A stretch of DNA of 26,593 nt, from contig JACREW010000228.1 in the NCBI GenBank assembly GCA_016212685.1, positions 1-26,593 of the forward strand. Direction: 5' to 3'. The position numbers and the translations under genes were made by a program. This stretch comes from Nitrospirota bacterium (lineage in GTDB: Bacteria > Nitrospirota > Thermodesulfovibrionia > Thermodesulfovibrionales > Dissulfurispiraceae). The notes beneath the pieces are model-generated. The model saw only the letters and a program-made list of their open reading frames with translations, was not told where the DNA came from and ran no database searches. How positions within the stretch are numbered: the stretch's first letter is position 1; each line of letters begins with the position of its first letter. Below are positions 1 through 6,953 of the stretch, one piece after another.

Positions 1-264
1 CAGGGCTCTGAGCCTTTTGAAGGAAAACACACTGTAGCGGCAAACAAGAATGGCCTGTTCATAAAGGATATGCAGGCAACGAGCGAAATAAAGGTCAAAG
101 AGGGCTGGAAGATATCCAGTTTTGCGCCATGGTATTATCTGAAGGATAAGTGGGAGGTAAAGGGAGACTTTTCCATTCCACCTGTTAAGAAGAAGGCGGT
201 GTACGAAAAAGAGCACAGCAGGTATGAGAATGTAATGAAAGCAGGAGAGGCTTATCATAAGTAG
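1..264 (+). CDS. C-terminal end of an unidentified protein (5' end outside window)
   Basis: The reading frame is open from base 1 and ends at the TAA at 262-264, so about 87 C-terminal residues are visible. An internal ATG at 70 has no convincing ribosome binding site, so this is a partial gene rather than a 64-residue one. The visible part is lysine- and aromatic-rich and hydrophilic (for example KEGWKISSFAPWYYLKDKW), with no membrane segment or catalytic motif that I recognise. A strong intrinsic terminator follows 20 bases later, so this is the last gene of an upstream operon. I cannot name a family. Confidence 0.7.
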   Translation, partial: QGSEPFEGKHTVAANKNGLFIKDMQATSEIKVKEGWKISSFAPWYYLKDKWEVKGDFSIPPVKKKAVYEKEHSRYENVMKAGEAYHK

Positions 265-285
265 ACTGTAGAATAATGCAAAAAT

Positions 286-320
286 AAAAAGGGGACTGAT
301 CGATTATCAGTCCCCTTTTT
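286..320 (+). terminator. Rho-independent terminator between the upstream operon and lgt
   Basis: A perfect 15-bp stem (286-300 with 306-320) closes a 5-base loop. The GGGGACTGAT core is flanked by an A-run on the left and a T-run on the right. The A/T flanks make it potentially functional in both directions. It separates the partial gene from lgt. Confidence 0.9.
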
Positions 321-332
321 ATTTCTTTGAGT

Positions 333-338
333 TATAAT
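333..338 (+). promoter_or_regulatory. Possible -10 element for lgt
   Basis: A perfect TATAAT lies 30 bases before the lgt start, in the A/T-rich gap after the terminator. No good -35 hexamer is seen at 16-18 bases upstream (that stretch is part of the terminator), so this is only a candidate. The lgt Shine-Dalgarno-like CGGAG lies at about 358-362. Confidence 0.3.
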
Positions 339-367
339 AAAAAGCTTTATAAAAAAGCGGAGAAAAA

Positions 368-1141
368 ATGATCCCATATCCCGATATAAGCCCTGAGATT
401 ATACGCATAGGCCCTGTTGCCGTAAGGTGGTACGGCATGATGTATCTCATTGGCTTTGCGGTATCATATCTTCTGGTCAGGTATCAGATAAATAAAAAAG
501 GACTTAATCTCAGCAAGGATTTCGTCGAGTCCCTTTATTCATATCTGATTTTCGGCCTTCTGCTCGGCGCGCGGCTCGGATATGTGGTTTTTTATAATCT
601 CCCATATTATATCGGGCACCCGCTCGAAGTCTTTGCGGTATGGCAGGGGGGAATGTCGTTTCACGGAGGCATGATCGGAAGCGTTATAGCGGGTGTTTTG
701 TTTTGCAGGAAATTCAAAATAGACGCATGGCAGGTCGCAGACCTCATTATTGCTGCTGCGCCTATCGGCATCGGCCTTGGAAGGCTCGGCAACTTCATAA
801 ACGGAGAACTCTACGGGAGGGTTACGGACGCGCCGTGGGCTATGATATTCCCCGGAGGCGGCCCGTTCCCGCGCCATCCGTCCCAGCTTTACGAATTTTT
901 TTTAGAGGGCATCGTCCTTTTCACAGTGCTCTGGGCATTGAAGGATAAAGGTTTTAGAACAGGCGCGCTCTCCTCGGTTTTTCTTATCCTTTACGGAGCA
1001 TTCAGGTTCTTCGTGGAATTTTTCAGGGAACCCGATGTCCAGATAGGTTATATCTTAGGTTTTATCACGATGGGGCAGATATTGAGCGCGGCAATGACAT
1101 GCCTTGGCCTTTGGATTATTTATATGAGAAAGAAGAGGTGA
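368..1141 (+). CDS. lgt: Phosphatidylglycerol:prolipoprotein diacylglyceryl transferase
   Basis: Lgt is the inner-membrane enzyme that moves diacylglycerol from phosphatidylglycerol to the lipobox cysteine of prolipoproteins, the first step of lipoprotein maturation. At 257 aa it has family length. It is very hydrophobic, with about seven membrane segments. Family motifs are all present: FHGGM with H100, the signature GRLGNFINGE at 138-147, RHPSQLYE at 169-176, and YGAFRFFVEFFREP with R213. The ATG at 368 follows CGGAG at a suitable distance. It is probably transcribed alone after the terminator at 286-320. A likely client, the FliL-like lipoprotein, lies elsewhere in this window (24062-24496). 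Confidence 0.97.
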   Translation: MIPYPDISPEIIRIGPVAVRWYGMMYLIGFAVSYLLVRYQINKKGLNLSKDFVESLYSYLIFGLLLGARLGYVVFYNLPYYIGHPLEVFAVWQGGMSFHGGMIGSVIAGVLFCRKFKIDAWQVADLIIAAAPIGIGLGRLGNFINGELYGRVTDAPWAMIFPGGGPFPRHPSQLYEFFLEGIVLFTVLWALKDKGFRTGALSSVFLILYGAFRFFVEFFREPDVQIGYILGFITMGQILSAAMTCLGLWIIYMRKKR

Positions 1142-1146
1142 TTAAC

Positions 1147-1170
1147 AATACATTAAAAGTTCAATGTATT
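1147..1170 (+). terminator. Weak hairpin downstream of lgt
   Basis: An 8-bp perfect stem (AATACATT at 1147-1154 with AATGTATT at 1163-1170) has an 8-base loop and begins 5 bases after the lgt stop. The stem is A/T-rich and is followed by a C-run rather than a T-run. It may protect the 3' end or attenuate; it is not a textbook terminator. Confidence 0.35.
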
Positions 1171-1271
1171 ATCTTCCCCCCCGAAAATACAGCCTCTATT
1201 TTCCACATAGTGATAAAGCCCGTCATGTGATATACTTTGATTAGTATGTCTTTTTTGTCGAGGGAGCGGTG

Positions 1272-1751
1272 ATGGATGCCGGTTTAAACAACCTTAAGAA
1301 ACACATATTTTTCGAACTCCTGAATTTAGCGGGAAGGGCCTTTGTCCTTGTCAGATATTCCGACGATGTTATTCTTGGCAACAGGGGATTCACGGCCGAG
1401 GAAAAAGAGAACGGCATTATTCTCGTGTTTAATCCGAGGATGAATTTTTTATGGGACGATTACGGCATAACCGCCACACTGGTCTTCGGCACATCGCCTC
1501 AGAAGTGTTTTGTTCCGGCGGATGCCATAACAGCGGTATATTCCCCGGAACTGAATACCCAGTTTACAGTATCCCCGCAGCCGGCGGCAGCAGGCTTTCA
1601 AAAAGAGGCGATTAAGGGGCAGGGGGCAAGGGTCAACCCCCTTAGGGAAGCACGCCTTTCTAACGACATCAAGGGTCATGCTGGAAAGGGCAAAGGCCAG
1701 AAATCTAAAAATGTTATACAGGTAGATTTTACAAAGAAGACAAAGAAATGA
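1272..1751 (+). CDS. SspB-like ClpXP adaptor family protein
   Basis: This protein of about 159 aa has an SspB-type core over residues ~20-100. It runs from FVLVRYSDDVILGNRG through GIILVFNPRMNFLWDDYG to ITATLVFGTSPQKCFVPADA and ITAVYSPELNTQF. The 'hydrophobic strand - G.P..C.VP - A.I/VY.PE' layout is that of SspB, which binds ssrA-tagged or other substrates and delivers them to ClpXP. The tail (residues ~105-160) is low-complexity and lysine-rich, ending FTKKTKK; SspB proteins end with a ClpX-binding tail after a flexible linker, so the layout fits. The ATG at 1272 is preferred over the GTG at 1269 because AGGGAG at 1261-1266 is then 5 bases away. The function of this divergent member is inferred. 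Confidence 0.7.
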   Translation: MDAGLNNLKKHIFFELLNLAGRAFVLVRYSDDVILGNRGFTAEEKENGIILVFNPRMNFLWDDYGITATLVFGTSPQKCFVPADAITAVYSPELNTQFTVSPQPAAAGFQKEAIKGQGARVNPLREARLSNDIKGHAGKGKGQKSKNVIQVDFTKKTKK

Positions 1752-1813
1752 TGGAGTGGTGGAGCAAGAAGCTGAGCAACATAATAAAAGGATGGGACAA
1801 GAAAGATGAGTAA
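1748..1813 (+). CDS. Possible 21-residue leader or microprotein between the SspB-like and response-regulator genes
   Basis: An ORF of 21 codons begins with ATGATG overlapping the SspB-like stop (ATGA) and ends in a TAA that overlaps the first codons of the response regulator (ATG at 1806). The predicted peptide is amphipathic and tryptophan-rich (MMEWWSKKLSNIIKGWDKKD plus E). There is no strong Shine-Dalgarno sequence, so it may be translated by coupling from the upstream gene, or it may only serve to pass ribosomes on to the next gene. Conservation would decide. Confidence 0.3.
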   Translation: MMEWWSKKLSNIIKGWDKKDE

Positions 1814-3161
1814 TGTGCTCGTAGTAGATGACCAGCAGATATTGCGGGTTACTCTTACGGAATTCCTTGAAGAGGCCGGCTTTTTCGTGACCGCAGTTGC
1901 GGGCGGTAAAAAAGCTATAGAGGTATTTAAGAATGACAGGCCTTCCGCAGTACTGCTGGACCTCAAAATGCCAGATATGGACGGAATAGAGACAATGCAG
2001 GGACTTAAAAAAATAGACGCCGATGTGCCTGTTATTCTTATCACCGCGCACGGAGATGTAGAGACCGCGGTAGAAGCGATAAAAATGGGCGCCTATGATT
2101 TTATCGTCAAACCTCCCAAGTTCGACAGGCTTATATTCACTATGCAAAGGGCGATAGAGAAGCTCGAATTAAAATGGAAGGTGGAGAGCCTGAATGTTGC
2201 CTTTGAGACATCCCTCGAATGGCTTTTGGGCAGAAGCGATATTATAAAAAAAGTTATCAAACAAATACATCAGGTCGCGTGGAGCGATTTCTCGTTGATA
2301 ATTCAGGGAGAAACGGGAACCGGAAAGACTACCGTCGCCCGCACAATACATAATCTCAGCAAAAGGGCAAAAGAGCCTTTTATCAATGTTGACATGGCAA
2401 CCATGCCGGAGACCCTTGTGGAAAGCGAACTTTTCGGGTATGAAAAGGGAGCTTTTACAGGCGCGGAAAAGAACAAAAACGGATTCTTTAAGACCGCCGA
2501 CAGAGGGACGATGCTCATAGATGAGATTCAGAACATCCCCCCGCATATTCAGGGTAAGCTGCTGAGAGCCGTTGAGGAAAAAAAGATATTTCCTCTCGGC
2601 GGCGCCGGGCCTGTAGATATAAATATCCGCATCATTGCCGCAACCAATATCAATATAAGAGAGGCTGTAGCACAGAAAAAATTCAGGGAGGACCTTTTTT
2701 TTAGGCTTGGCGAGTTCATAATTACGCTTCCTCCATTACGGGAGCGCGGTGACGACATACCGTTTTTTTCCCAGAGGTTTTTAAGGGAGGCCGCTGCCGA
2801 AATGAATAAACAGATTCACGGCATTGCCGATGATGCGTTAGATCTTTTAATGAGATACCCGTGGCCCGGCAATGTGCGGGAACTGAAGAATGTGATCAGA
2901 AAGGCGGTGCTGCTTTCCAGCGGCGATATGATAAAACCCGAACATGTGGAGTTTTTAATAGGCGACAAATGCGAAGCAACAAGCGCTACGCCCCTGATGC
3001 CCCTTAAAGAGCTGTCGGCTATTGCTGTAAGAGATGTCGAGAGAAAAGCCATAAAACAGGCGCTCGCCCTGACAAAGGGCAATAAGACAAAAGCGGCATC
3101 CATGCTCCAGATAGATTACAAGACCCTCCTTACAAAGATAAAAGAATACGGAATTATGTAA
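1806..3161 (+). CDS. NtrC-family sigma-54-dependent response regulator
   Basis: A 451-aa activator with three domains. The receiver (1-120) has the acidic pair D8/D9, phospho-acceptor D52 in LLDLKMPDMDG, T80 and K102. The AAA+ domain (~140-375) has Walker A GETGTGKT at 168-175, the sigma-54 contact loop GAFTGA at 215-220, Walker B MLIDE, and the arginine-finger region FREDLFFRL. A Fis-type helix-turn-helix ends the protein (GNKTKAASMLQIDYKTLLTK). All elements needed to open sigma-54 promoters are intact. No histidine kinase is in the window, so the partner is unknown. A sigma-54 promoter and two matching palindromes lie within 440 bases downstream, so its target may be the adjacent operon (inference). 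The gene overlaps the 21-codon ORF. Confidence 0.96.
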   Translation: MSNVLVVDDQQILRVTLTEFLEEAGFFVTAVAGGKKAIEVFKNDRPSAVLLDLKMPDMDGIETMQGLKKIDADVPVILITAHGDVETAVEAIKMGAYDFIVKPPKFDRLIFTMQRAIEKLELKWKVESLNVAFETSLEWLLGRSDIIKKVIKQIHQVAWSDFSLIIQGETGTGKTTVARTIHNLSKRAKEPFINVDMATMPETLVESELFGYEKGAFTGAEKNKNGFFKTADRGTMLIDEIQNIPPHIQGKLLRAVEEKKIFPLGGAGPVDINIRIIAATNINIREAVAQKKFREDLFFRLGEFIITLPPLRERGDDIPFFSQRFLREAAAEMNKQIHGIADDALDLLMRYPWPGNVRELKNVIRKAVLLSSGDMIKPEHVEFLIGDKCEATSATPLMPLKELSAIAVRDVERKAIKQALALTKGNKTKAASMLQIDYKTLLTKIKEYGIM

Positions 3162-3164
3162 TTT

Positions 3165-3400
3165 CCCAAATCCAGCGATAAAAATCGCACATTGTCATGG
3201 TGAGCCCTTCGGTATATGTCATCCTGAGCCTGCCGAAGGATGGCAGCACTCAGGGCAAGCTTTGTCGAACCATGAGAGGCGATTCACCCTTTGACAAGCG
3301 TTCGACTGAGGCTTCGACAGGCTCAGCCTGACATTGCTCACGCCGAAGGCTCAGGGTGACAGTTTTTCAATTGATTGCAAGTTTATCGCTGGATTATGGG
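3165..3400. repeat. ~236-bp imperfect palindromic repeat element (REP/MITE-like)
   Basis: The ends form an inverted repeat: CCCAAATCCAGCGATAAA at 3165-3182 pairs with 3382-3400, differing by one substitution/insertion. Inside are several degenerate copies, in both orientations, of a unit resembling TGAGCCTGCCGAAGG (3224-3238; reverse copies around 3312-3327 and 3343-3357). It starts 3 bases after the response-regulator stop. No ORF of note is inside. Such TGAGC-TGTCGAAG units are commonly multi-copy in environmental bacterial genomes (recalled, not searched). Confidence 0.75.
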
Positions 3401-3412
3401 ACATTACCTCTT

Positions 3413-3434
3413 ACTATGGAATGATTTCCATAGT
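3413..3434. promoter_or_regulatory. Palindromic operator 1 (candidate upstream activating site)
   Basis: A perfect 9-bp inverted repeat (ACTATGGAA / TTCCATAGT) surrounds a 4-base centre. Its core TGGAA-N4-TTCCA recurs with the same spacing at 3510-3523. It sits about 180 bases upstream of the predicted sigma-54 start point, the usual range for enhancer sites of NtrC-type activators. Which protein binds is inferred from the neighbouring response regulator. Confidence 0.55.
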
Positions 3435-3508
3435 TTGAAGGAATGTCTTTAACTGATTGCATCTTAGCCTTTTTGAGATTTTTGTCCATATAACCGTCTA
3501 AAAAAAGC

Positions 3509-3524
3509 ATGGAATTTATTCCAT
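3509..3524. promoter_or_regulatory. Palindromic operator 2 (candidate upstream activating site)
   Basis: A 7-bp inverted repeat (ATGGAAT / ATTCCAT) has core TGGAA-N4-TTCCA, the same half-sites and spacing as the palindrome at 3413-3434. The centres are 93 bp apart, close to nine helical turns. It lies about 90 bases upstream of the predicted sigma-54 start point. Confidence 0.55.
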
Positions 3525-3577
3525 AATTGCTATTAAGACATTCAATTAATTCTTTTGTAAATCAATGCGATAGTATT

Positions 3578-3594
3578 TTGGCATTTCTCTTGCT
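3578..3594 (+). promoter_or_regulatory. Sigma-54 promoter (-24/-12)
   Basis: TTGGCATTTCTCTTGCT contains GG at 3580-3581 and GC at 3592-3593 with exactly 10 bases between them. It matches the YTGGCA-N6-TTGCW consensus. Expected transcription start is near 3605, giving a leader of about 75 bases before the ATG at 3681. It lies downstream of a gene for a sigma-54 activator and two palindromes. Probable targets are the secreted-protein cassette and possibly the chemotaxis operon behind it. Confidence 0.7.
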
Positions 3595-3611
3595 TGTCTT
3601 TTATTCATAAT

Positions 3612-3620
3612 TTATCCACA
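3612..3620 (+). promoter_or_regulatory. Perfect DnaA-box match
   Basis: TTATCCACA matches the strong DnaA-box consensus exactly. A poor second match (TTGTTCACA) lies at 3634-3642, 22 bases on. The surroundings are A/T-rich. It falls in the predicted leader of the sigma-54 transcript. Only one perfect box is present and no replication genes are nearby, so this is not evidence of an origin; it may be chance. Confidence 0.3.
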
Positions 3621-3680
3621 GGTTGTTTACGATTTGTTCACAATTTAGAGTTTTGCAGTTTTCGGAGGTGATCCTAGAAA

Positions 3681-4820
3681 ATGCGCGAGATAAAGGCTAT
3701 GGCAATATCGATGGGTGTAATGATGATGAATATGAAAAAGCGTTTTAGTCTAAGTTTTTTGCTGTCGCTTACTTTTATTTTTTTAATTACACAGCAAGTA
3801 CATCCTGAAATCTTCACCGGCAACAATTCAATCGAACCGCAAGACCCGATAAGAGGCATAAAACCTGAATGGAAATTTTATTCTTCTTGTGTTGATATAA
3901 TTACAGGAGAAAAGTTAGCCTGCCCATTCAGAATATCCATAAGAGGAGAGGCTGAGGATTGTCCACAACCAGGACCAAACATCCAGTGTGGACATATTGA
4001 TGCATATCATACGCCAGCCTCACGCAATGACCTGCCGGAAAGCAAAAAAGTTACAGTGCTCGGCGGGTTAACCGATCCATGGCAGCAAACCCAAGCTACC
4101 CAGTTACCGGAGCATGTAACAACCCCACAAAATCCTGAATATAGTTATACCTATCATGCAGGCGTCTTGTCAGGAAATGTGCAGGTCAAAAATTTTTCGA
4201 GCCGCCCTCCATCAGGATATTATTTTGTATCACCGCCATGTGAGAGCAGGCAGACCTGTACTGCATATGCAATTATGGAAGTAGGGCACGAAGGTTTCTT
4301 TGAAATGCCCGCGCCCTTGCCGCTGCCGGCAGTGCCGCCTCCGTGGGATTCCGGCACTGAGCCGCCGTCAGAGCAATGGGATGGTTATGTTCGTTGCGGC
4401 AAAACAGCCGATTGTCCTGAACCTGTTGTGGATAATCCGTACAACTGGCCTGCCCATCCACAGGTGCATTGGGGTGAGGAATCTTTATATCGCAGACTGT
4501 GGCGTCTTGGCCAATACTGGTATGAGGAATGCGGCACACCTCTTGTGATATCGGATATGAGTCTTCCAAAGGGAGGGCTTTTAGATGTAAATCAGGATTG
4601 GTCTACACCCCATAAAACCCATCGTCGTGGAACGGATATAGACATATCTGCCAAAAGTGTTCCTATAAACGGGATATGTGGACCAAGACCTACAGGCGGG
4701 ACTTATGATCCAGCATGGGAAAAAACAAGTTTGCGGAGACTTGCCGAGAAAGAGTGTGAACTAGAACCTTTAGAAAATGACCCCGGTCATCTTCGTCCAG
4801 CAAAAAAGAAGAAAAAATAA
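3681..4820 (+). CDS. Secreted LAS-type (MepA/M74- or M15-like) peptidase
   Basis: A 379-aa exported protein. Its own start is probably the ATG at 3732, which begins a signal peptide (MKKRFSLSFLLSLTFIFLIT). The preceding 17 codons are near-copies of the 5' end of the SAP gene at 6954, so a fusion start at 3681 is also possible. The middle is extracellular-looking (Pro-, Cys- and Gly-rich). The C-terminal third has the metallopeptidase layout HWGEES...ISDMSLPKGGLLDV...WSTPHKTHRRGTDIDI, where the H and D of HRRGTDID match zinc ligands of the LAS family. The closing motif is GHLRP instead of the usual HxH-LR, so the third ligand may be kept while its partner is lost. It ends in a lysine run. It may cut peptidoglycan or another extracellular substrate. 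It is followed 14 bases later by the CARDB protein. Confidence 0.65.
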   Translation: MREIKAMAISMGVMMMNMKKRFSLSFLLSLTFIFLITQQVHPEIFTGNNSIEPQDPIRGIKPEWKFYSSCVDIITGEKLACPFRISIRGEAEDCPQPGPNIQCGHIDAYHTPASRNDLPESKKVTVLGGLTDPWQQTQATQLPEHVTTPQNPEYSYTYHAGVLSGNVQVKNFSSRPPSGYYFVSPPCESRQTCTAYAIMEVGHEGFFEMPAPLPLPAVPPPWDSGTEPPSEQWDGYVRCGKTADCPEPVVDNPYNWPAHPQVHWGEESLYRRLWRLGQYWYEECGTPLVISDMSLPKGGLLDVNQDWSTPHKTHRRGTDIDISAKSVPINGICGPRPTGGTYDPAWEKTSLRRLAEKECELEPLENDPGHLRPAKKKKK

Positions 4821-4834
4821 ACTCGGAGGCATTT

Positions 4835-6886
4835 ATGATAAAGAGATATATACTATTAAGCATTTGCATTTCATTGCTATTTATTGCAGGACTTGCTCAT
4901 GCCCAAATTACACCGCCACCCCCCCTACAAAATGTAAAAATTCAAGCATGGATGACTTTTGATGAGACTATAGGGATATTTAGCTATTACTACACAGTAA
5001 CCAATCCACCGGAAAATACACTGGGCATTAGCGAAGTCGCTCTTGACATTGCAGTGCCTCCTGATGGAGCGAGTTTGTCTGAGTGGCCTTCATTGCCTTT
5101 AGGCTATAAAAAACCCCGCAGATCACAAATTACACTTGCCGAACTTGATGGCATTCGTATCATACCTTTTGTTTCCCTTTCCGTACCTGGATGGGATGCT
5201 TATGGGCTCGGATTTGAACGTGATATAGGTGTTACTTTATTAGAATCTCTTGCAGCAGCCTATTGGGCTCGCTGGCGCGAGACAGTGCCACCCATGATGC
5301 CGGGTCAAACACTCGGTGAATTCAGTCTCATCAGTTATGGCTTGCCTGGTATTAGAAATATTGTGGCACGTCCCAGAATTGGTGATCTGAACTTTGCCGG
5401 CTTATTGCCAGACGATTGGCGCACAAGCGAGGACGACACTGATGAAATAATGGAAGAGAAACGGCGCAAGCAGGAAAGCCTTGGCTATTTAACTAAAACC
5501 ATAGGACCAACAGCGCCGCCAGCAGCTTTTATCCCTGTTAAATTCAACCAACAAATTCAGGACTATGTAAATCAGTCGGTCACCCTTGGATGGCTTAAAG
5601 ATGCAAACCTTACACAGCAGTTAAGTGGATTGCTCACACAGATTAATCAGGCATTGCAGCAGGAAATTTATGTCGATGCCCAGCCGCTGCTTCAGCAGTT
5701 TATGCAGCTTGTGAAAAACAGCACACCTGCACAGAGAACTGCCGAAGCAGAGGGATTGCTATATTACAACGCCAAATACCTCTACGACAGAATTATTGGT
5801 TATATTCCTGTAGCAATAGAGATGTCGCCTCTCAGCGCCGCGCATTCGCTCAACGAAACTCATGAAACACAGGTTAAAGTAACGCGAGGGACACAGCCTC
5901 TCTCAGGGTATCCGCTGAGGGCAATGATTGTCTCCGGGCCTCACATAGGCGCTGAATGGTACGGCAGCTCCGACAATCAGGGGAAATGGAGCTTCAGCTA
6001 TAAAGGAACTAAAGTCGGGACGGATAAGATTATACTTACAGAAATGGAGGCATCCAATGGTCCCATTTATATGGATAACGTGGATGGGAAAAGCGCCCCG
6101 GCGTATGTTACATGGGAAGGAGGGCCTGACCTGCTGTTGAGAAACCTCTTTCCGCCGGCAATTAAAATACCCTTTGCCCGTCCTGCAATCCCTCTTGAAG
6201 AATCAACCGTAAACATCGGCACAGTGCCGTCACCGCCAAGTAAAACACGATACTACCTATCAAAAGACCAACAACTGGATGCTGGAGACTATGTATTAGG
6301 TGAGAGAGTTGTGCCGGCATTGAATGTCGATGAATTCAGCGAATATCAAATGGGAATTCCAGTGCCTCAGAATTTAGAGCCGGGATTATACTGGCTCTTT
6401 GGGTGCGCTGATGCTGACAATGAGATTGCAGAACTCAATGAGAAAAATAATTGCAAGACATTAATTATTCAAATGTATGGATTTGTAGAATCCACAGGCA
6501 ATAGACCCCCTGATTGTTCCAAAGCAAAAGCGACTCCTGATACCCTATGGCCACCGAACCACAAATTCAGAACAATATCGATAACAGGAGTTACAGACCC
6601 TGACGATGACCGGGTAAACATTCAGGCAACAGGCATACGGCAGGATGAACCGGTCAATGGACTTGGAGACGGAGATACAAGCCCTGACGGCATATTACAG
6701 CCGTTGCAGGTTCGTTCAGAGCGGTCCGGTAAAGGCAATGGCCGTATGTATCATGTCAGTTTTATCGCTTCTGACGGTAAAGGAGGAGAATGCACAGGCA
6801 CAGTCAAGGTCTGCGCGCCTCATGATCAGGGGCGGAGCGCTCAATGCACTGATGAAGGGCCGCTGTATGATTCTACAAAACCATAA
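4835..6886 (+). CDS. Secreted multidomain protein with Ig-like, CARDB and C-terminal WPPNHK-type domains
   Basis: A 683-aa exported protein with a clear signal peptide (cleavage likely after AGLAHA). The start is set by CGGAGG at 4824-4829. Domains: residues ~25-215 unassigned; ~235-320 a helical, glutamine-rich stretch resembling FIMAH-type helical repeats; ~335-400 a bacterial Ig-like fold (THETQVKVTRGTQPLSGYPL...WYGSSDNQGKWSFSYKGT); ~475-555 a CARDB-like domain (YYLSKDQQLDAGDYVLGERV ... CADADNEIAELNEKNNC); ~565-665 a conserved module starting with PPDC and TLWPPNHKF and containing QDEPVNGLGDGDTSPDG and SDGKGGECTG. Such proteins are usually extracellular adhesive or scaffold proteins. No catalytic residues are recognised. 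It probably works with the preceding peptidase-like protein, with which it is co-transcribed. Confidence 0.75.
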   Translation: MIKRYILLSICISLLFIAGLAHAQITPPPPLQNVKIQAWMTFDETIGIFSYYYTVTNPPENTLGISEVALDIAVPPDGASLSEWPSLPLGYKKPRRSQITLAELDGIRIIPFVSLSVPGWDAYGLGFERDIGVTLLESLAAAYWARWRETVPPMMPGQTLGEFSLISYGLPGIRNIVARPRIGDLNFAGLLPDDWRTSEDDTDEIMEEKRRKQESLGYLTKTIGPTAPPAAFIPVKFNQQIQDYVNQSVTLGWLKDANLTQQLSGLLTQINQALQQEIYVDAQPLLQQFMQLVKNSTPAQRTAEAEGLLYYNAKYLYDRIIGYIPVAIEMSPLSAAHSLNETHETQVKVTRGTQPLSGYPLRAMIVSGPHIGAEWYGSSDNQGKWSFSYKGTKVGTDKIILTEMEASNGPIYMDNVDGKSAPAYVTWEGGPDLLLRNLFPPAIKIPFARPAIPLEESTVNIGTVPSPPSKTRYYLSKDQQLDAGDYVLGERVVPALNVDEFSEYQMGIPVPQNLEPGLYWLFGCADADNEIAELNEKNNCKTLIIQMYGFVESTGNRPPDCSKAKATPDTLWPPNHKFRTISITGVTDPDDDRVNIQATGIRQDEPVNGLGDGDTSPDGILQPLQVRSERSGKGNGRMYHVSFIASDGKGGECTGTVKVCAPHDQGRSAQCTDEGPLYDSTKP

Positions 6887-6953
6887 ATATTTTATGCGTA
6901 GAAATCAACAGGAGCAAGTAGTAATACGAAGATTTTTGGTAGGAGGTGATGTT

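Noticed and set aside
1449..2147. 232-residue minus-strand ORF opposite the SspB-like and regulator genes
   Set aside because: It is the shadow of two well-supported + strand genes and shows no domain.
3165..3400. CRISPR array
   Set aside because: The repeats vary, alternate in orientation and lack regular spacers; a palindromic repeat element fits better.
3600..3660. Replication origin
   Set aside because: Only one perfect DnaA box is present, with no dnaA, dnaN or gidA genes nearby.
6645..6953. 5' extension of the SAP-gene reading frame
   Set aside because: This part lies inside the CARDB protein gene in another frame; AGGAGGTGAT at 6941-6950 fixes the real start at 6954.
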